A stretch of 42,474 bases of DNA from assembly GCF_014712675.1 (NCBI RefSeq), contig NZ_JACXSI010000031.1, forward strand, positions 1 through 42,474, written 5' to 3'. The position numbers were made by a program, and so were the translations under genes. Each line of letters opens with the position of its first letter. Positions within the stretch are counted from its first letter, which is position 1. Of this stretch, positions 1-8,148 are shown one piece after another. The notes beneath the pieces were generated by a model that was not told where the DNA came from, made no database searches, and was given only the letters and a program-made list of their open reading frames with translations. This DNA comes from Peribacillus faecalis (lineage in GTDB: Bacteria > Bacillota > Bacilli > Bacillales > DSM-1321).

Positions 1-195
1 AAATATCCCCTTATGAGATAGTTTCTGGGAGATAATCATTAAAATCAAACCACCATGAAATTCTATGAAAACGCGAGAAATCGGGAGATTTCGCTTTCTA
101 TATTGAGGGAGGTAGTGAAAGAAGGAAAAATCATTTTTTTCTTGAATATATTAAAATTACTAAATAAGCGGAAGGCATTTAGAACAGGAGAGAAT

Positions 196-693
196 ATGGA
201 ATCTAAGTTAATTATCATACGAGGGAATTCAGGAAGTGGGAAAACAACAATAGCAGAAAGTCTCCAAAACCAATTTGGGAACGGAACACTTTTGGTTGCT
301 CAGGATGTGGTTCGCCGAGATATGTTGAAGGTCCACGATAGGGATGGGAACCTTTCGATAGATCTGATTCGTCAGATTGCAGAATATGGTAAGGATAAAT
401 GTGAATTTGTTATAGTAGAAGGAATATTGAACAGTACTCGTTATGGTGAAATGTTAAGTAACTTAATACGTTTCTATAACGATAAGGCATATACTTTTTA
501 TTTTGACTTATCCTTTGAGGAAACAGTAAGGCGCCACAACCTGCGTTCTAAAAAGATGCAATTCGGTGAAGATTCGCTGCGTGCTTGGTGGACTCCAAAA
601 GATTATCTCGGTGTGAATGGAGAAATAGTATTGACTAATGATATGTCACAAGACGATGTGCTGGAACTGATTATAAACCGACTTCAAGAGTAA
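196..693 (+). CDS. P-loop nucleotide kinase (uridine/zeta-toxin-like family)
   Basis: This is a 165-residue soluble protein with a Walker A motif GNSGSGKTT at residues 10-18, just after the first beta strand, as in small-molecule kinases. The mid-region has a strand ending in VIVEG, typical of the second strand of zeta-toxin-like and AAA_33 kinases, and a basic RRHNLRSKK stretch that could be a lid. Substrate is unknown. The reading frame is open back to base 55, but the start at 196 is preferred because AGGAG sits 5 bases upstream and the earlier residues do not resemble a kinase N-terminus. It stands alone; a short hairpin (GAAATC-GGGA-GATTTC) lies upstream near bases 83-100. The family call is secure, the substrate is not. 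Confidence 0.85.
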   Translation: MESKLIIIRGNSGSGKTTIAESLQNQFGNGTLLVAQDVVRRDMLKVHDRDGNLSIDLIRQIAEYGKDKCEFVIVEGILNSTRYGEMLSNLIRFYNDKAYTFYFDLSFEETVRRHNLRSKKMQFGEDSLRAWWTPKDYLGVNGEIVLTNDMSQDDVLELIINRLQE

Positions 694-763
694 TTACTAC
701 GATTGTTTTTTCGGCTAAGTGGGTTATTTTGAGCGAAAATATATGGTAAAGGATGTATATGTA

Positions 764-919
764 ATGGGAAAAGATAGGGTTTTTCCTGAACCTCATAGAT
801 ATGCTGTCTGTTCTTTTGAAGATATGCCCATTAAGCAATTTTATAAAGGCGTATTTGAAGAAGTCTATGTATTCTATCACCCTTTTATTAAACCGAAAGC
901 AATTGATTATGACTGGTAA
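764..919 (+). CDS. Small hypothetical protein, possibly a gene remnant
   Basis: This is a 51-residue open frame starting at an ATG with AAAGGATG about 8 bases upstream. The frame can be extended to a GTG at 719, but nothing resembling a ribosome binding site precedes that. The protein is aromatic-rich (FEEVYVFYHPF) and has no motif I recognise. It is followed after about 95 bases by a clear intrinsic terminator, which suggests a transcribed unit. It may be the surviving N-terminal piece of a longer gene, since the following 90 bases are A/T-rich and open in another frame. Low confidence. Confidence 0.35.
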   Translation: MGKDRVFPEPHRYAVCSFEDMPIKQFYKGVFEEVYVFYHPFIKPKAIDYDW

Positions 920-1014
920 AAACTTATTTACAATATTATTGGTTTTCAGATTGAAAAGAGATTTAAGTATATGGAAAAATGTACTTAATCTAACGGTGGC
1001 TTTTCTATAATATC

Positions 1015-1040
1015 AAGAGCTGATCAATCAGCTCTTTTCT
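1015..1040 (+). terminator. Intrinsic terminator, AAGAGCTGAT family
   Basis: Perfect 10-bp arms AAGAGCTGAT (1015-1024) and ATCAGCTCTT (1027-1036), followed by a T-rich stretch. The same hairpin recurs at 3529 and, in diverged form, at 4238 and 12136. Confidence 0.8.
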
Positions 1041-1177
1041 TATGTCATGGCTGTTTTCTAAAAGATTGTTGCTTTTGTCATAGAAAGAAATCTACTAAAA
1101 GGAAAATGTCCTAAAATCTGTTATTTTTTGAAACTGATTTAGGGTGTTGTTCGTATAACAATTATGGAGGTGATACA

Positions 1178-1588
1178 ATGGTGTTTCCATCGAGAAAGGG
1201 TATATGGATGGGAATTGTGATTTGGGCTTCGATTGTTTTTTTTCTGTGGGTATTATATGGTTCAATTTTTGTTTAACTTAATCTATTAGGTATCGTCACA
1301 ATGGTCGTTATAATTTACTTTTTGGGAACAGTTTGGTTCAATACTCGATATAAAATAGAAAAAAGTAATCTTAAAGTATCGTGTGGACACTTTAAAAAGT
1401 CTATTGATATACAAGAAATCAAATCAATTCGTAATACAAAAAATATATTTACCGCTCCCTCCCTTTCCTTTAATCGCATTGAAATACGTTACGGGAACTA
1501 TGAGTCAATTCAAGTTTCACCAGTAGACCGACAAGCATTTATAAGTGAGTTAGGAAAAGTGAATCCCAACATTGAACTTGATAATTAA
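1178..1588 (+). pseudogene. PH-domain membrane protein gene with in-frame stop
   Basis: The intended gene starts at ATG 1178, 7 bases after a strong GGAGG site. It encodes a first hydrophobic helix (GIVIWASIVFFLWVLY) and then hits a TAA at 1274-1276. The same frame continues without shift from 1277 to 1588, giving a second hydrophobic segment and a basic soluble domain (ending QAFISELGKVNPNIELD). That layout, two N-terminal helices followed by a small bacterial PH (YyaB-like) domain, is what a 136-residue family member should look like. The stop therefore splits one protein in two. The downstream part could start at ATG 1301 (95 residues), but no ribosome binding site precedes it. A point nonsense mutation is the simplest reading; a sequencing error cannot be excluded. 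Confidence 0.7.
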
Positions 1589-1821
1589 GTCAATAAATGT
1601 CTATGATTCTATCCCCTTTATATGGGGTCTTTTTATGCACTTTTGAACATTTCAACTATGTCATAAACGGGGCAATTGAGTTGAAGGTGGATGTTAAACT
1701 TAGAGGGTTCGGGAAAGTTGATTCGATACTATTTTACCCCTTTACTATAGACCGGCTCCATACCTTATAATTTGGAGGATAATAAGGGAAAGCATATGAT
1801 GTGCGGAAAGGATTACACTAG

Positions 1822-2370
1822 ATGACATGTAATAACGAACAATTCGTAACACTTCTTCCGGTAAACAAGGGGGAGCTAGCTAATTTTAAGCAGGAATCGC
1901 GCGAAGCTTTTTTAAAAGGATTAAAGGATAGCTTCCCGGAGCATGACAATCCAATAGAAATAGCACCAATTCCACCTGAAGAGGATATTGAAAATGCGCT
2001 GGCGGAACAGGATGCAGCTATTTATCATCTCGTAATGAACGGAGAAAAACTAGGTGGGACCATATTAAAAATTAATGAAGTTACGCAGCATAATGAAGTT
2101 GTGCTTTTATATACGAACGCGAATGCACATGGCAAAGGAATCGGAACAAAAGCTTGGCAAGCAATAGAGGCGGCGTACCCTTTTACTAAAGTTTGGGAGC
2201 TATACACACCGTATTTTGAAAAGCGCAATATTCATTTTTATGTCAATAAATGCGGATTTAAAATTGTAGGATTTTTGCACAGAGGTAATCCCGGTCCGGA
2301 CTTTGAAATCGATGAAACGAAACCGGATACAGAATATGAATTTTTCCATTTTGAAAAAGTGATGGATTAG
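1822..2370 (+). CDS. GNAT family N-acetyltransferase
   Basis: This 182-residue protein has the acetyl-CoA binding loop of the GNAT fold ([16 protein letters not shown], about residues 97-112), followed by [21 protein letters not shown], the usual beta5-alpha4 region where an acyl acceptor enzyme ends in a Y/F-x-K-x-GF motif. The start ATG is preceded by GGAAAGGA with 8 bases spacing. It would transfer an acetyl group to an unidentified amine. A TATAAT at 1766-1771 may serve as its -10 box. Immediately downstream lies a diverged second copy of its own C-terminal third, so this locus once held two tandem acetyltransferases. Family certain, substrate unknown. Confidence 0.88.
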   Translation: MTCNNEQFVTLLPVNKGELANFKQESREAFLKGLKDSFPEHDNPIEIAPIPPEEDIENALAEQDAAIYHLVMNGEKLGGTILKINEVTQHNEVVLLYTNANAHGKGIGTKAWQAIEAAYPFTKVWELYTPYFEKRNIHFYVNKCGFKIVGFLHRGNPGPDFEIDETKPDTEYEFFHFEKVMD

Positions 2371-2372
2371 AC

Positions 2373-2546
2373 TTATCTCAATATACACCTTATTTCGAGA
2401 AGAGAAATATCCACTTTTATATAAATAGCTGTGGGTTTTCTGCGGTTGAATTTTTTAATCCACATCATACAGATCCCGTACTTTTCGGTGACATGGAGGC
2501 TTTCCGTTTCGAAAAGGTAATGAAAAGAAATCTAAGTATGAGTTGA
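2373..2546 (+). pseudogene. Remnant of a second GNAT gene (C-terminal third)
   Basis: Reading the frame that ends at TGA 2544-2546 gives [19 protein letters not shown] and then FRFEKVMK. This closely matches the C-terminal part of the intact acetyltransferase just upstream ([19 protein letters not shown] and FHFEKVMD). No start codon or N-terminal two thirds exists. The fragment begins within 3 bases of the intact gene's stop codon, so it is best explained as a tandem pair collapsed by recombination, leaving one full gene and one tail. Confidence 0.75.
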
Positions 2547-2559
2547 TAAGTGTTTCTGG

Positions 2560-2612
2560 AAAAAACAACGGATGAATCTTTATTTTAAAAATTTTCATCC
2601 GTTGTTTTTTTA
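2560..2612. terminator. Bidirectional terminator between GNAT and MarR genes
   Basis: Long arms AAAAAACAACGGATGAA and TTTCATCCGTTGTTTTTT flank a loop of about 16 bases. A/T tracts on both sides let it work for the rightward acetyltransferase unit and the leftward MarR gene. Confidence 0.85.
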
Positions 2613-2695
2613 TATTTCATTTAAAATTGGCGCTTCAACTTGACTGAAATAAAGCCCGGCCGGTATCACTTCATCAGAGCCCATATAAATTCAGA

Positions 2696-3145
2696 TTAAC
2701 TTTTAGCCTTCTCCTCACGAATAATTGAATTTATTTTCTCCATTGTTGTGACCATCTCATCTAACTCTTCAACCGGTATTTTTGAGTAATACTTGTCGGT
2801 CATTTGCTGAATTAATTCATCCAGGTAATTTATATATTTGTTTCCTTCTGGCCCAAGTTCCAAATAGTATTCTCTCTTATTGGCCGGATTTTTTGTTTTC
2901 TTAATCATATTTTTCTTTTCAAGTTTGGAGAGTGTCTGGCTGACAGCACTTTTCGTAATGTTGAAATCGGCTGCAATCTCATTTGCTGTAGTATGATGAT
3001 GCGTATTTATATATGAAAGAATGGATTCCTGCTGTGCCGTCAGATTAAATTCATCCAAAATTCTTGTTTCTCTTGAGAGAAGAACACCAAAATCAGTATA
3101 TGCCTTATCCATTCGTTGAACGATATCTAAATACGTCGATTTCAT
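2696..3145 (-). CDS. MarR family transcriptional regulator
   Basis: This 149-residue protein has the MarR winged-helix layout: an N-terminal dimerisation helix, a helix-turn-helix (TANEIAADFNITKSAVSQTLSKLEKKNMI, about residues 51-80), and a wing containing KNPANKREYYLELGPEG. These proteins usually repress their own gene or a nearby exporter and let go when a small molecule binds. The start ATG follows AAAGGGGG. The 7-bp imperfect palindrome 22 bases upstream of the start is a likely operator. No co-directional target gene follows; the divergent neighbour is a small membrane protein at 3250, which could be the regulated partner. Confidence 0.9.
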   Translation of the reverse strand: MKSTYLDIVQRMDKAYTDFGVLLSRETRILDEFNLTAQQESILSYINTHHHTTANEIAADFNITKSAVSQTLSKLEKKNMIKKTKNPANKREYYLELGPEGNKYINYLDELIQQMTDKYYSKIPVEELDEMVTTMEKINSIIREEKAKS

Positions 3146-3166
3146 ATAATTCCCCCTTTAATTTAG

Positions 3167-3185
3167 TTTAGTTCAATTAACTTAA
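3167..3185. promoter_or_regulatory. Candidate MarR operator
   Basis: TTTAGTT-CAATT-AACTTAA, an inverted repeat with 7-bp arms and one mismatch, lies in the divergent intergenic region between the MarR gene and the small membrane protein. Size and A/T content fit MarR-type sites. Assignment is by position only. Confidence 0.45.
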
Positions 3186-3249
3186 TTTTAGAATAGGACA
3201 ATTCTGTTTTGACATAACCTTAAGAAAAAACCCTAAGGTGTGTGATAAT

Positions 3250-3453
3250 ATGAAAAAACAAAATCAAGTAGTTTTTTACACAATAAAAATTAAAGGTTCT
3301 ACAATAAAAAAATTTATAATCCTGGATTGTATTGCCAGTATGGGTATATATTTTTTATTTAAATGGATTTCGGCAAGCATATTAATTGGAGTTATAGGAA
3401 GCATTGTTGGTACTCACGGCATTAAGAAAGTCCCTTTAATACGGATTAAGTAA
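3250..3453 (+). CDS. Small two-helix membrane protein
   Basis: This 67-residue protein has a basic N-terminus and two hydrophobic segments (about FIILDCIASMGIYFLF and ASILIGVIGSIVG), ending in a basic tail. The frame is open from a GTG at 3238, but ATG 3250 is preferred because AAGGTG lies 9 bases upstream. No family is recognised. It is divergent from the MarR gene and ends before a terminator of the AAGAGCTGAT type, so it forms its own transcript. It could be the MarR target, but nothing in the protein shows a transport function. Confidence 0.6.
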   Translation: MKKQNQVVFYTIKIKGSTIKKFIILDCIASMGIYFLFKWISASILIGVIGSIVGTHGIKKVPLIRIK

Positions 3454-3528
3454 ATATGGTTATAAAACTTAAGAAAGAGGTACCGTGATATATATAGTGA
3501 ACAAATATACTTCAAGGGCTTAAATATC

Positions 3529-3556
3529 AAGAGCTGATCAATCAGTTCTTTTTTGT
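3529..3556 (+). terminator. Intrinsic terminator, AAGAGCTGAT family
   Basis: Arms AAGAGCTGAT (3529-3538) and ATCAGTTCTT (3541-3550) with one G-T wobble, followed by TTTTTTG. It is nearly identical over 30 bases, including the flanking AATATC, to the hairpin at 1015. Confidence 0.8.
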
Positions 3557-3689
3557 TATTCCGTTAACGAGGAAGGTTAATGGATTTGATCTTACATTAA
3601 CGGGGGTAATAGCAGAAGATTAAGGCTGTCATATTGACGGTCTTTTCTTATTCTGAAAAGAGGAAGAATAGTCCTGTAAAAATATTTGG

Positions 3690-3695
3690 TATAAT
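3690..3695 (+). promoter_or_regulatory. -10 box TATAAT
   Basis: A consensus TATAAT lies 26 bases before a GTG with a good ribosome binding site (AAGGATGGTGG). No convincing -35 box is visible. Confidence 0.4.
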
Positions 3696-3720
3696 ATAGA
3701 AAAAGGATGGTGGCGATTTT

Positions 3721-3802
3721 GTGAAAAAAAGCAAGAATACAAATATCTGATGAGGTTGATTTAAATAAGATAGACGATTTAGAAATGACCTATTCTTATT
3801 GA
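3721..3802 (+). pseudogene. Frameshifted tiny ORF ending DDLEMTYSY
   Basis: A GTG with a strong ribosome binding site and a TATAAT upstream opens a frame that stops after 9 codons. If the run of seven A (3724-3730) had six, the frame would read VKKARIQISDEVDLNKI followed by DDLEMTYSY and stop at 3800-3802, a coherent 26-residue acidic peptide. The promoter, ribosome site and sensible downstream frame suggest a real gene start damaged by one A. It may be the beginning of a longer lost gene. Confidence 0.4.
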
Positions 3803-3848
3803 GCTAACAGAGGCGATTGTGAATACTAAATAAAATGGGGGCATTATT

Positions 3849-4133
3849 ATGTGGTTAATAATAGGACTTATTGCTATAGCAGCAACTTTTACAAATCTCT
3901 ATATGTATAAGACAGGAAAAGATTATAAACTTGCGATGGCAATAGGATTATCATTTACAGCATTGACACTCTGTTCGGAATATAGTCTTGTAGCAAATTG
4001 GGTAAGAGCTGAAGATTGGGCAGCTTTATTAGACGTTGTACCGGCAATGGAAAAGGCATTATGGTTTTTGACAATCGTGTCTATCTTGCTAAATATAGCC
4101 CCTATACTTTTAGAACTGAAAGGTAAGAAATAA
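3849..4133 (+). CDS. Three-helix membrane protein of unknown function
   Basis: This 94-residue protein has hydrophobic segments at about residues 2-18, 30-48 and 68-88, with a short acidic loop (RAEDWAALLD) between the second and third. ATG 3849 follows a GGGGG run at a suitable distance. It resembles uncharacterised small membrane proteins common in Bacillales, but I cannot name a family. It is a single-gene unit closed by the hairpin at 4238. Confidence 0.65.
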   Translation: MWLIIGLIAIAATFTNLYMYKTGKDYKLAMAIGLSFTALTLCSEYSLVANWVRAEDWAALLDVVPAMEKALWFLTIVSILLNIAPILLELKGKK

Positions 4134-4237
4134 TAACTTATTGTCATCGGGAAGACTACCATGGTATAAGGTGGAATTAATGTTTCCTATAATGAGAGTT
4201 ATTTTAGCAGTAATAGTAGGTGCTTTCCTTCAATATC

Positions 4238-4263
4238 AAGGGCTGTGATCAGCTCTTTTTTTG
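4238..4263 (+). terminator. Intrinsic terminator, diverged AAGAGCTGAT family
   Basis: AAGGGCTG and CAGCTCTT form an 8-bp stem around TGAT, followed by seven T. The flanks (AATATCAAG before, TTTTTGTTAT after) match the copies at 1015 and 3529. Confidence 0.75.
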
Positions 4264-4477
4264 TTATGCAATTAATTAATAGTTTCGGTGAACCGTATCA
4301 TAAGTAGGTGCGGTTTTCTATTCGGTGTCGTTAATCTCATGCCTGCGTAATAACCCGTAAAAATCAGTGTTTGAAAATACTAGATGAAGGGTAAAAAATT
4401 GAAATTCGAATTAATATAAATAGTGGAAGTAATTCGTAACCCTTTTAAATAAAGAAAAGCCAAAAAGGAGCATTCGT
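4264..4477. other. Intergenic region before the ABC exporter
   Basis: No gene is visible. The stretch is A/T-rich and presumably contains the promoter of the ABC transporter operon, but no clear -35/-10 pair at good spacing can be picked by eye. Confidence 0.4.
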
Positions 4478-5176
4478 ATGATTAAAATGACCGGTGTTTC
4501 AAAGGTATATCGAAATGGTGAAGTGGAAACACATGCCTTAAAAAATATCAATTTAACAATTAATGACGGTGAGTTAGTCGCTATTCTTGGACCAAGCGGA
4601 AGCGGCAAGAGTACCTTGTTGAATGTGATTAGTGGACTGGATCAGGTCTCGTCCGGCAGTATCCTATTTCAAGACATGGAGCTTACTAAGCTATCAGATG
4701 ACGAAATGACAAAATTTAGACGAGAGCATTTAGGCTTTATTTTTCAACAGTTCAATCTGCTTCAAAATTTAACGGTCTATGAAAATATTCAAATCGGCTC
4801 TGATATTGGCAAACAGCCACTAAGCATTGACGAGTTACTCCCTAAGATCGGACTGGAACAGCTGCGCAATAAATATCCCTATCAGCTTTCCGGCGGTGAG
4901 CAGCAGCGTGTTTCGATTGCCCGCAGCATCGCTAAGAACCCTAATATTATTTTTTGTGATGAGCCGACTGGTTCTCTGGATGAAGAAAATTCAAAAAAGG
5001 TGCTTGCCCTGCTACAGGAATTAAATCGTAACAGTCATAAAACCATCGTCATCATTACGCATAATTTAGGGATTGCAGAAATGGCCCATCGAGTTATAAA
5101 AATGAACTCTGGTGAAATTACTGAGATTGTTTCTAACGAGACAACAAAAGATGCTTGGGAAATTAACTGGGGATAG
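4478..5176 (+). CDS. ABC transporter ATP-binding protein (MacB/LolD type)
   Basis: The 232-residue ATPase powers an ABC exporter with the FtsX-type permease that follows 11 bases later. It has Walker A GPSGSGKST (38-46), Q-loop Q90, signature LSGGEQQR (137-144), Walker B IIFCDEP (157-163) and a switch histidine in IITHN. Length, and the GSLDEE sequence after Walker B, are typical of the MacB/LolD/YknY subgroup, which moves lipids, peptides or antibiotics rather than importing nutrients. AAAAGGAG precedes ATG 4478. The pair has no neighbouring two-component system, unlike BceAB-type peptide sensors, so its substrate is open. Confidence 0.93.
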   Translation: MIKMTGVSKVYRNGEVETHALKNINLTINDGELVAILGPSGSGKSTLLNVISGLDQVSSGSILFQDMELTKLSDDEMTKFRREHLGFIFQQFNLLQNLTVYENIQIGSDIGKQPLSIDELLPKIGLEQLRNKYPYQLSGGEQQRVSIARSIAKNPNIIFCDEPTGSLDEENSKKVLALLQELNRNSHKTIVIITHNLGIAEMAHRVIKMNSGEITEIVSNETTKDAWEINWG

Positions 5177-5187
5177 GGGGATATCAT

Positions 5188-7536
5188 ATGCTCTTGAAAA
5201 ATGTCTTCAAAACAATCAAAAAAAAGTGGATGCAGTTGCTGGCAATCGGACTGATTATTATATTAAGCTCGGCTACCTATACAACAATGTACTACGCTTT
5301 AAGCGGCATTGAAGAGCCAACAGAAAAATATTTAGAGGATTATCAACAGGAGGATTTTTCTGTAGAAATGCTGAATGTGTTAACGAATAATGAGCTGCAA
5401 AATGCTCAATATAATTCACTTATAAAACAAGGTATTTTTACACTTTCAGAAATAAAACGGGCAGATCCTCCATTATTTAATGAACTTATAGAAAAACGAC
5501 AAGAACAATTTACTGCTGCCTTCTCTGATATCGCAGTGGAGCTGCGTGAATCAAAGAAAATTCAATACAAATTAGATAACCAAAATCACTCCGCCTTATT
5601 ATTAAAAGACGCTGACAAGATTAACTTATCTTACATAGAGCAAGGAAATAAACCTGAACAACCGAATGAAATTGCCATTGATAAGACGTATGCAAAAAAG
5701 AATGACCTTCGGATAGGTGACACATTAACCATCCAACATAAGACATATACTATTTCCGGGTTTGTACTATTTCCGGACTACACATTACTAGTATTCGATA
5801 ATAGCTTAAATATGGATACGGCCAAGCAAACAGTTATTTTAATGACAGACAATGACTATGAAACGATTTATGAGCGAGAACAGTTTCGTTTAGCCGGCAT
5901 TCAATTATCTGACGCTGACGTGAACACTGCATTCGATGAACAGCAGCTGCCATTTGTCACGCAAATTGTTGATACGACCGGCAATATGCGGAGCGGTGCT
6001 ATATATGATGAATTAACTCAGAGCAAAACAACAGTTATCGGATTAAGTATTTTTATAACAGGCATAGCAATTATTATGATCGCGATTATGATCTACAATA
6101 TTTTACAAAATGAACGCGGCCAGATTGGTATTTTAAAAGCTCTAGGGTACAGCCGTGTAAGAATTGCTGCCCCTTATCTGTTATTGATTTTAATGTATGC
6201 ATTCATTATGCTGCTGCTAGGCTATGGTGTCGGCGTTAATCTTGCAGAGCCGGTGAAAAACTTATATCTCGATTTTTATTTACTTCCTGAAGTGCCTATT
6301 CGTCAGTTACCATCTGTATTTATTACAGCAATTTTAGTGCCTCTAACGTTTTTCGCACTAGTTTTCGGCTTTATTTTATGGAAAATTTTAAGAGAAGGTG
6401 CGTTGCAATTATTGAACCCTCAGCAGTCACAATCCATTAATCGTCTAAGCCGTATGGTGAGCAGGCTGCTTGTAAGTGCAAAGGGTTCAACAAAGTTTAA
6501 ATACTTACAGGCAATCAGAAGTACAGGCAGCTTTATCATCTTCTTTTTAGGTTTAATGTTTGCTACTATGTTAATCACTCTATCCTTTATGTTAACCGGA
6601 CTAGTCGATCGTATGACAGTTGGTTATTTAGAAAAGGTAGATTTTGAATACATAGCTTATGTAGATGTTTCAAAGACTGCTCCTGCAATACAAAATGGGG
6701 AAGAGTCATTTTTAACGTATCCCTATGCTAAGGTGAATAAAAAAATTATCACATTACAGGGATTGCAGGAGAACAATAGGCTTTATCAGCTTTACGATAC
6801 AGATAATCAAAATATAACAGCATTGCTTTCTAAGGGTGTCATCATTACGCAGCCGCTTAGTTTAACTGAAGAGCTTTCAGTTGGAGACACCGTTAAGATT
6901 ACAGTCAATGATCGGCAGATTGAGAAGCCGATTGTCGGTATTGTGGATGATTACACAGGAAATCAAATAATAATGGATATTAAGGAGCTAAGTTTATTTT
7001 TATCGAATGGACAGTCGGACAAGCTATATAGTGGTATTTATTCGAAGAAGTCTATTTCAGATGAACACTATTTATCAGTCAGTTCAAAGAAATCTATGCT
7101 GGATTTATCGGCTTCGATGAGTGAATATATGCTATTAATGACGAATATTTTAATTGGCGGAGCGGCAATCATCGCAGCTAGTATTTTATTTGTTTTAACT
7201 TCCTTTACTGTCGAGAAAAACTACTATGCTATTTCACTGTTAAAAGTCATGGGCTATACGAAACGTGAGGTCAACGCGATGATTTTAAACAGCTATTATG
7301 TCTATGCGCTGATTTGTTACGCCATCAGCATTCCGATTTCTTTAATGACTATACGCGCTGTTGTTAACCTTTTTGCAAATGAATATAATCTTGTACTGCC
7401 CCTGGAATATCATTGGATATATATACTTTATACCTTTGTTATTTTGTCGATTGTTTTCCTGATAAGTACATGGGTAAGCAGACGTAAAATTAACCGTATA
7501 CCACTTCAGGAAGTATTAAAGCAGTATAATGGTTAA
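5188..7536 (+). CDS. FtsX-like ABC transporter permease
   Basis: This 782-residue membrane protein is the partner of the preceding ATPase. It begins with a membrane anchor (about 14-34), then a large extracytoplasmic domain (about 35-280), three helices (about 285-400), another anchor (about 448-470), a second extracytoplasmic domain (about 475-645) and three last helices (about 650-775). Two FtsX domains in one chain, each carrying the LLK-LGYS/MGYTKREV type coupling segment (ILKALGYSRVRI near 310; LLKVMGYTKREV near 685), mean a single copy can supply both halves of the channel. The start ATG follows GGGGATA. A terminator lies about 70 bases downstream. Confidence 0.9.
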   Translation: MLLKNVFKTIKKKWMQLLAIGLIIILSSATYTTMYYALSGIEEPTEKYLEDYQQEDFSVEMLNVLTNNELQNAQYNSLIKQGIFTLSEIKRADPPLFNELIEKRQEQFTAAFSDIAVELRESKKIQYKLDNQNHSALLLKDADKINLSYIEQGNKPEQPNEIAIDKTYAKKNDLRIGDTLTIQHKTYTISGFVLFPDYTLLVFDNSLNMDTAKQTVILMTDNDYETIYEREQFRLAGIQLSDADVNTAFDEQQLPFVTQIVDTTGNMRSGAIYDELTQSKTTVIGLSIFITGIAIIMIAIMIYNILQNERGQIGILKALGYSRVRIAAPYLLLILMYAFIMLLLGYGVGVNLAEPVKNLYLDFYLLPEVPIRQLPSVFITAILVPLTFFALVFGFILWKILREGALQLLNPQQSQSINRLSRMVSRLLVSAKGSTKFKYLQAIRSTGSFIIFFLGLMFATMLITLSFMLTGLVDRMTVGYLEKVDFEYIAYVDVSKTAPAIQNGEESFLTYPYAKVNKKIITLQGLQENNRLYQLYDTDNQNITALLSKGVIITQPLSLTEELSVGDTVKITVNDRQIEKPIVGIVDDYTGNQIIMDIKELSLFLSNGQSDKLYSGIYSKKSISDEHYLSVSSKKSMLDLSASMSEYMLLMTNILIGGAAIIAASILFVLTSFTVEKNYYAISLLKVMGYTKREVNAMILNSYYVYALICYAISIPISLMTIRAVVNLFANEYNLVLPLEYHWIYILYTFVILSIVFLISTWVSRRKINRIPLQEVLKQYNG

Positions 7537-7608
7537 CAATCCATTACGTCTCCATTTCAATTATTAGGAGTATTGGTGGAATAAAATACTACTTGTTTAT
7601 AAAATTAT

Positions 7609-7645
7609 AGAAAGGACCGATTGGATAAGTTGGTCCTTTCTTTAT
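7609..7645 (+). terminator. Intrinsic terminator of the ABC exporter operon
   Basis: Perfect 10-bp arms AGAAAGGACC (7609-7618) and GGTCCTTTCT (7632-7641) around a 13-base loop, followed by TTAT. Confidence 0.75.
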
Positions 7646-7800
7646 GAAAGATCCAATATGAGATTTCTATGTATGCACCTCACAAGTAAATCCGTTAAGT
7701 GAAATATTTTAAATATTGCACCATTTTAGGGGGCATAATAATGTATGATGCATAGTATAACGTATAGTGTATGAAAAACAGTATAGATTGAGGTGATCAG

Positions 7801-8148
7801 ATGGACGGGTTGCTAAATTCTTTAATGACTGAATTAAGGAGAGGGACTTTGACATTGGCGGTTTTAAGCCGACTGCAAGCTCCACAGTATGGTTATTCAC
7901 TTGTTCAATCGTTAGAGGATTCAGGGATACCAATTGAACAAAGCACACTATACCCCTTGCTCCGAAGGCTGGAGAAACAAGAGTTAGTGACGAGTTATTG
8001 GGACACGACAGAGAGCAGGCCGCGCAAATATTACTTGTTAAGCGATTTTGGAAAGGTTATTTATGTGCAGTTGAAAGAAGAGTGGCTGCGTAGCTCGAAG
8101 ATCATGAATGGATTATTGGAGGGAGAGGGAGAAAATGGTGCTGATTGA
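7801..8148 (+). CDS. PadR family transcriptional regulator
   Basis: The 115-residue protein is a PadR-type winged-helix repressor. LTLAVLSRLQAPQYGYSLVQSLEDSG (about 17-42) forms the first helices, STLYPLLRRLEKQELV (about 48-63) is the recognition helix, and the wing carries SRPRKYYLLSDFGK. It overlaps the downstream membrane protein by 14 bases, the standard PadR-plus-target arrangement in which the membrane protein's operon is repressed. The upstream region has TATG-ATG-CATA and further TATA-rich repeats between 7740 and 7775 that may include its operator. ATG 7801 follows GAGGTGATC. Confidence 0.9.
   Translation: MDGLLNSLMTELRRGTLTLAVLSRLQAPQYGYSLVQSLEDSGIPIEQSTLYPLLRRLEKQELVTSYWDTTESRPRKYYLLSDFGKVIYVQLKEEWLRSSKIMNGLLEGEGENGAD

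Noticed and set aside
55-195. Upstream extension of the first kinase ORF to ATG 55
   Set aside because: No ribosome site at 55, and the extra 47 residues precede a normal kinase N-terminus that has its own AGGAG.
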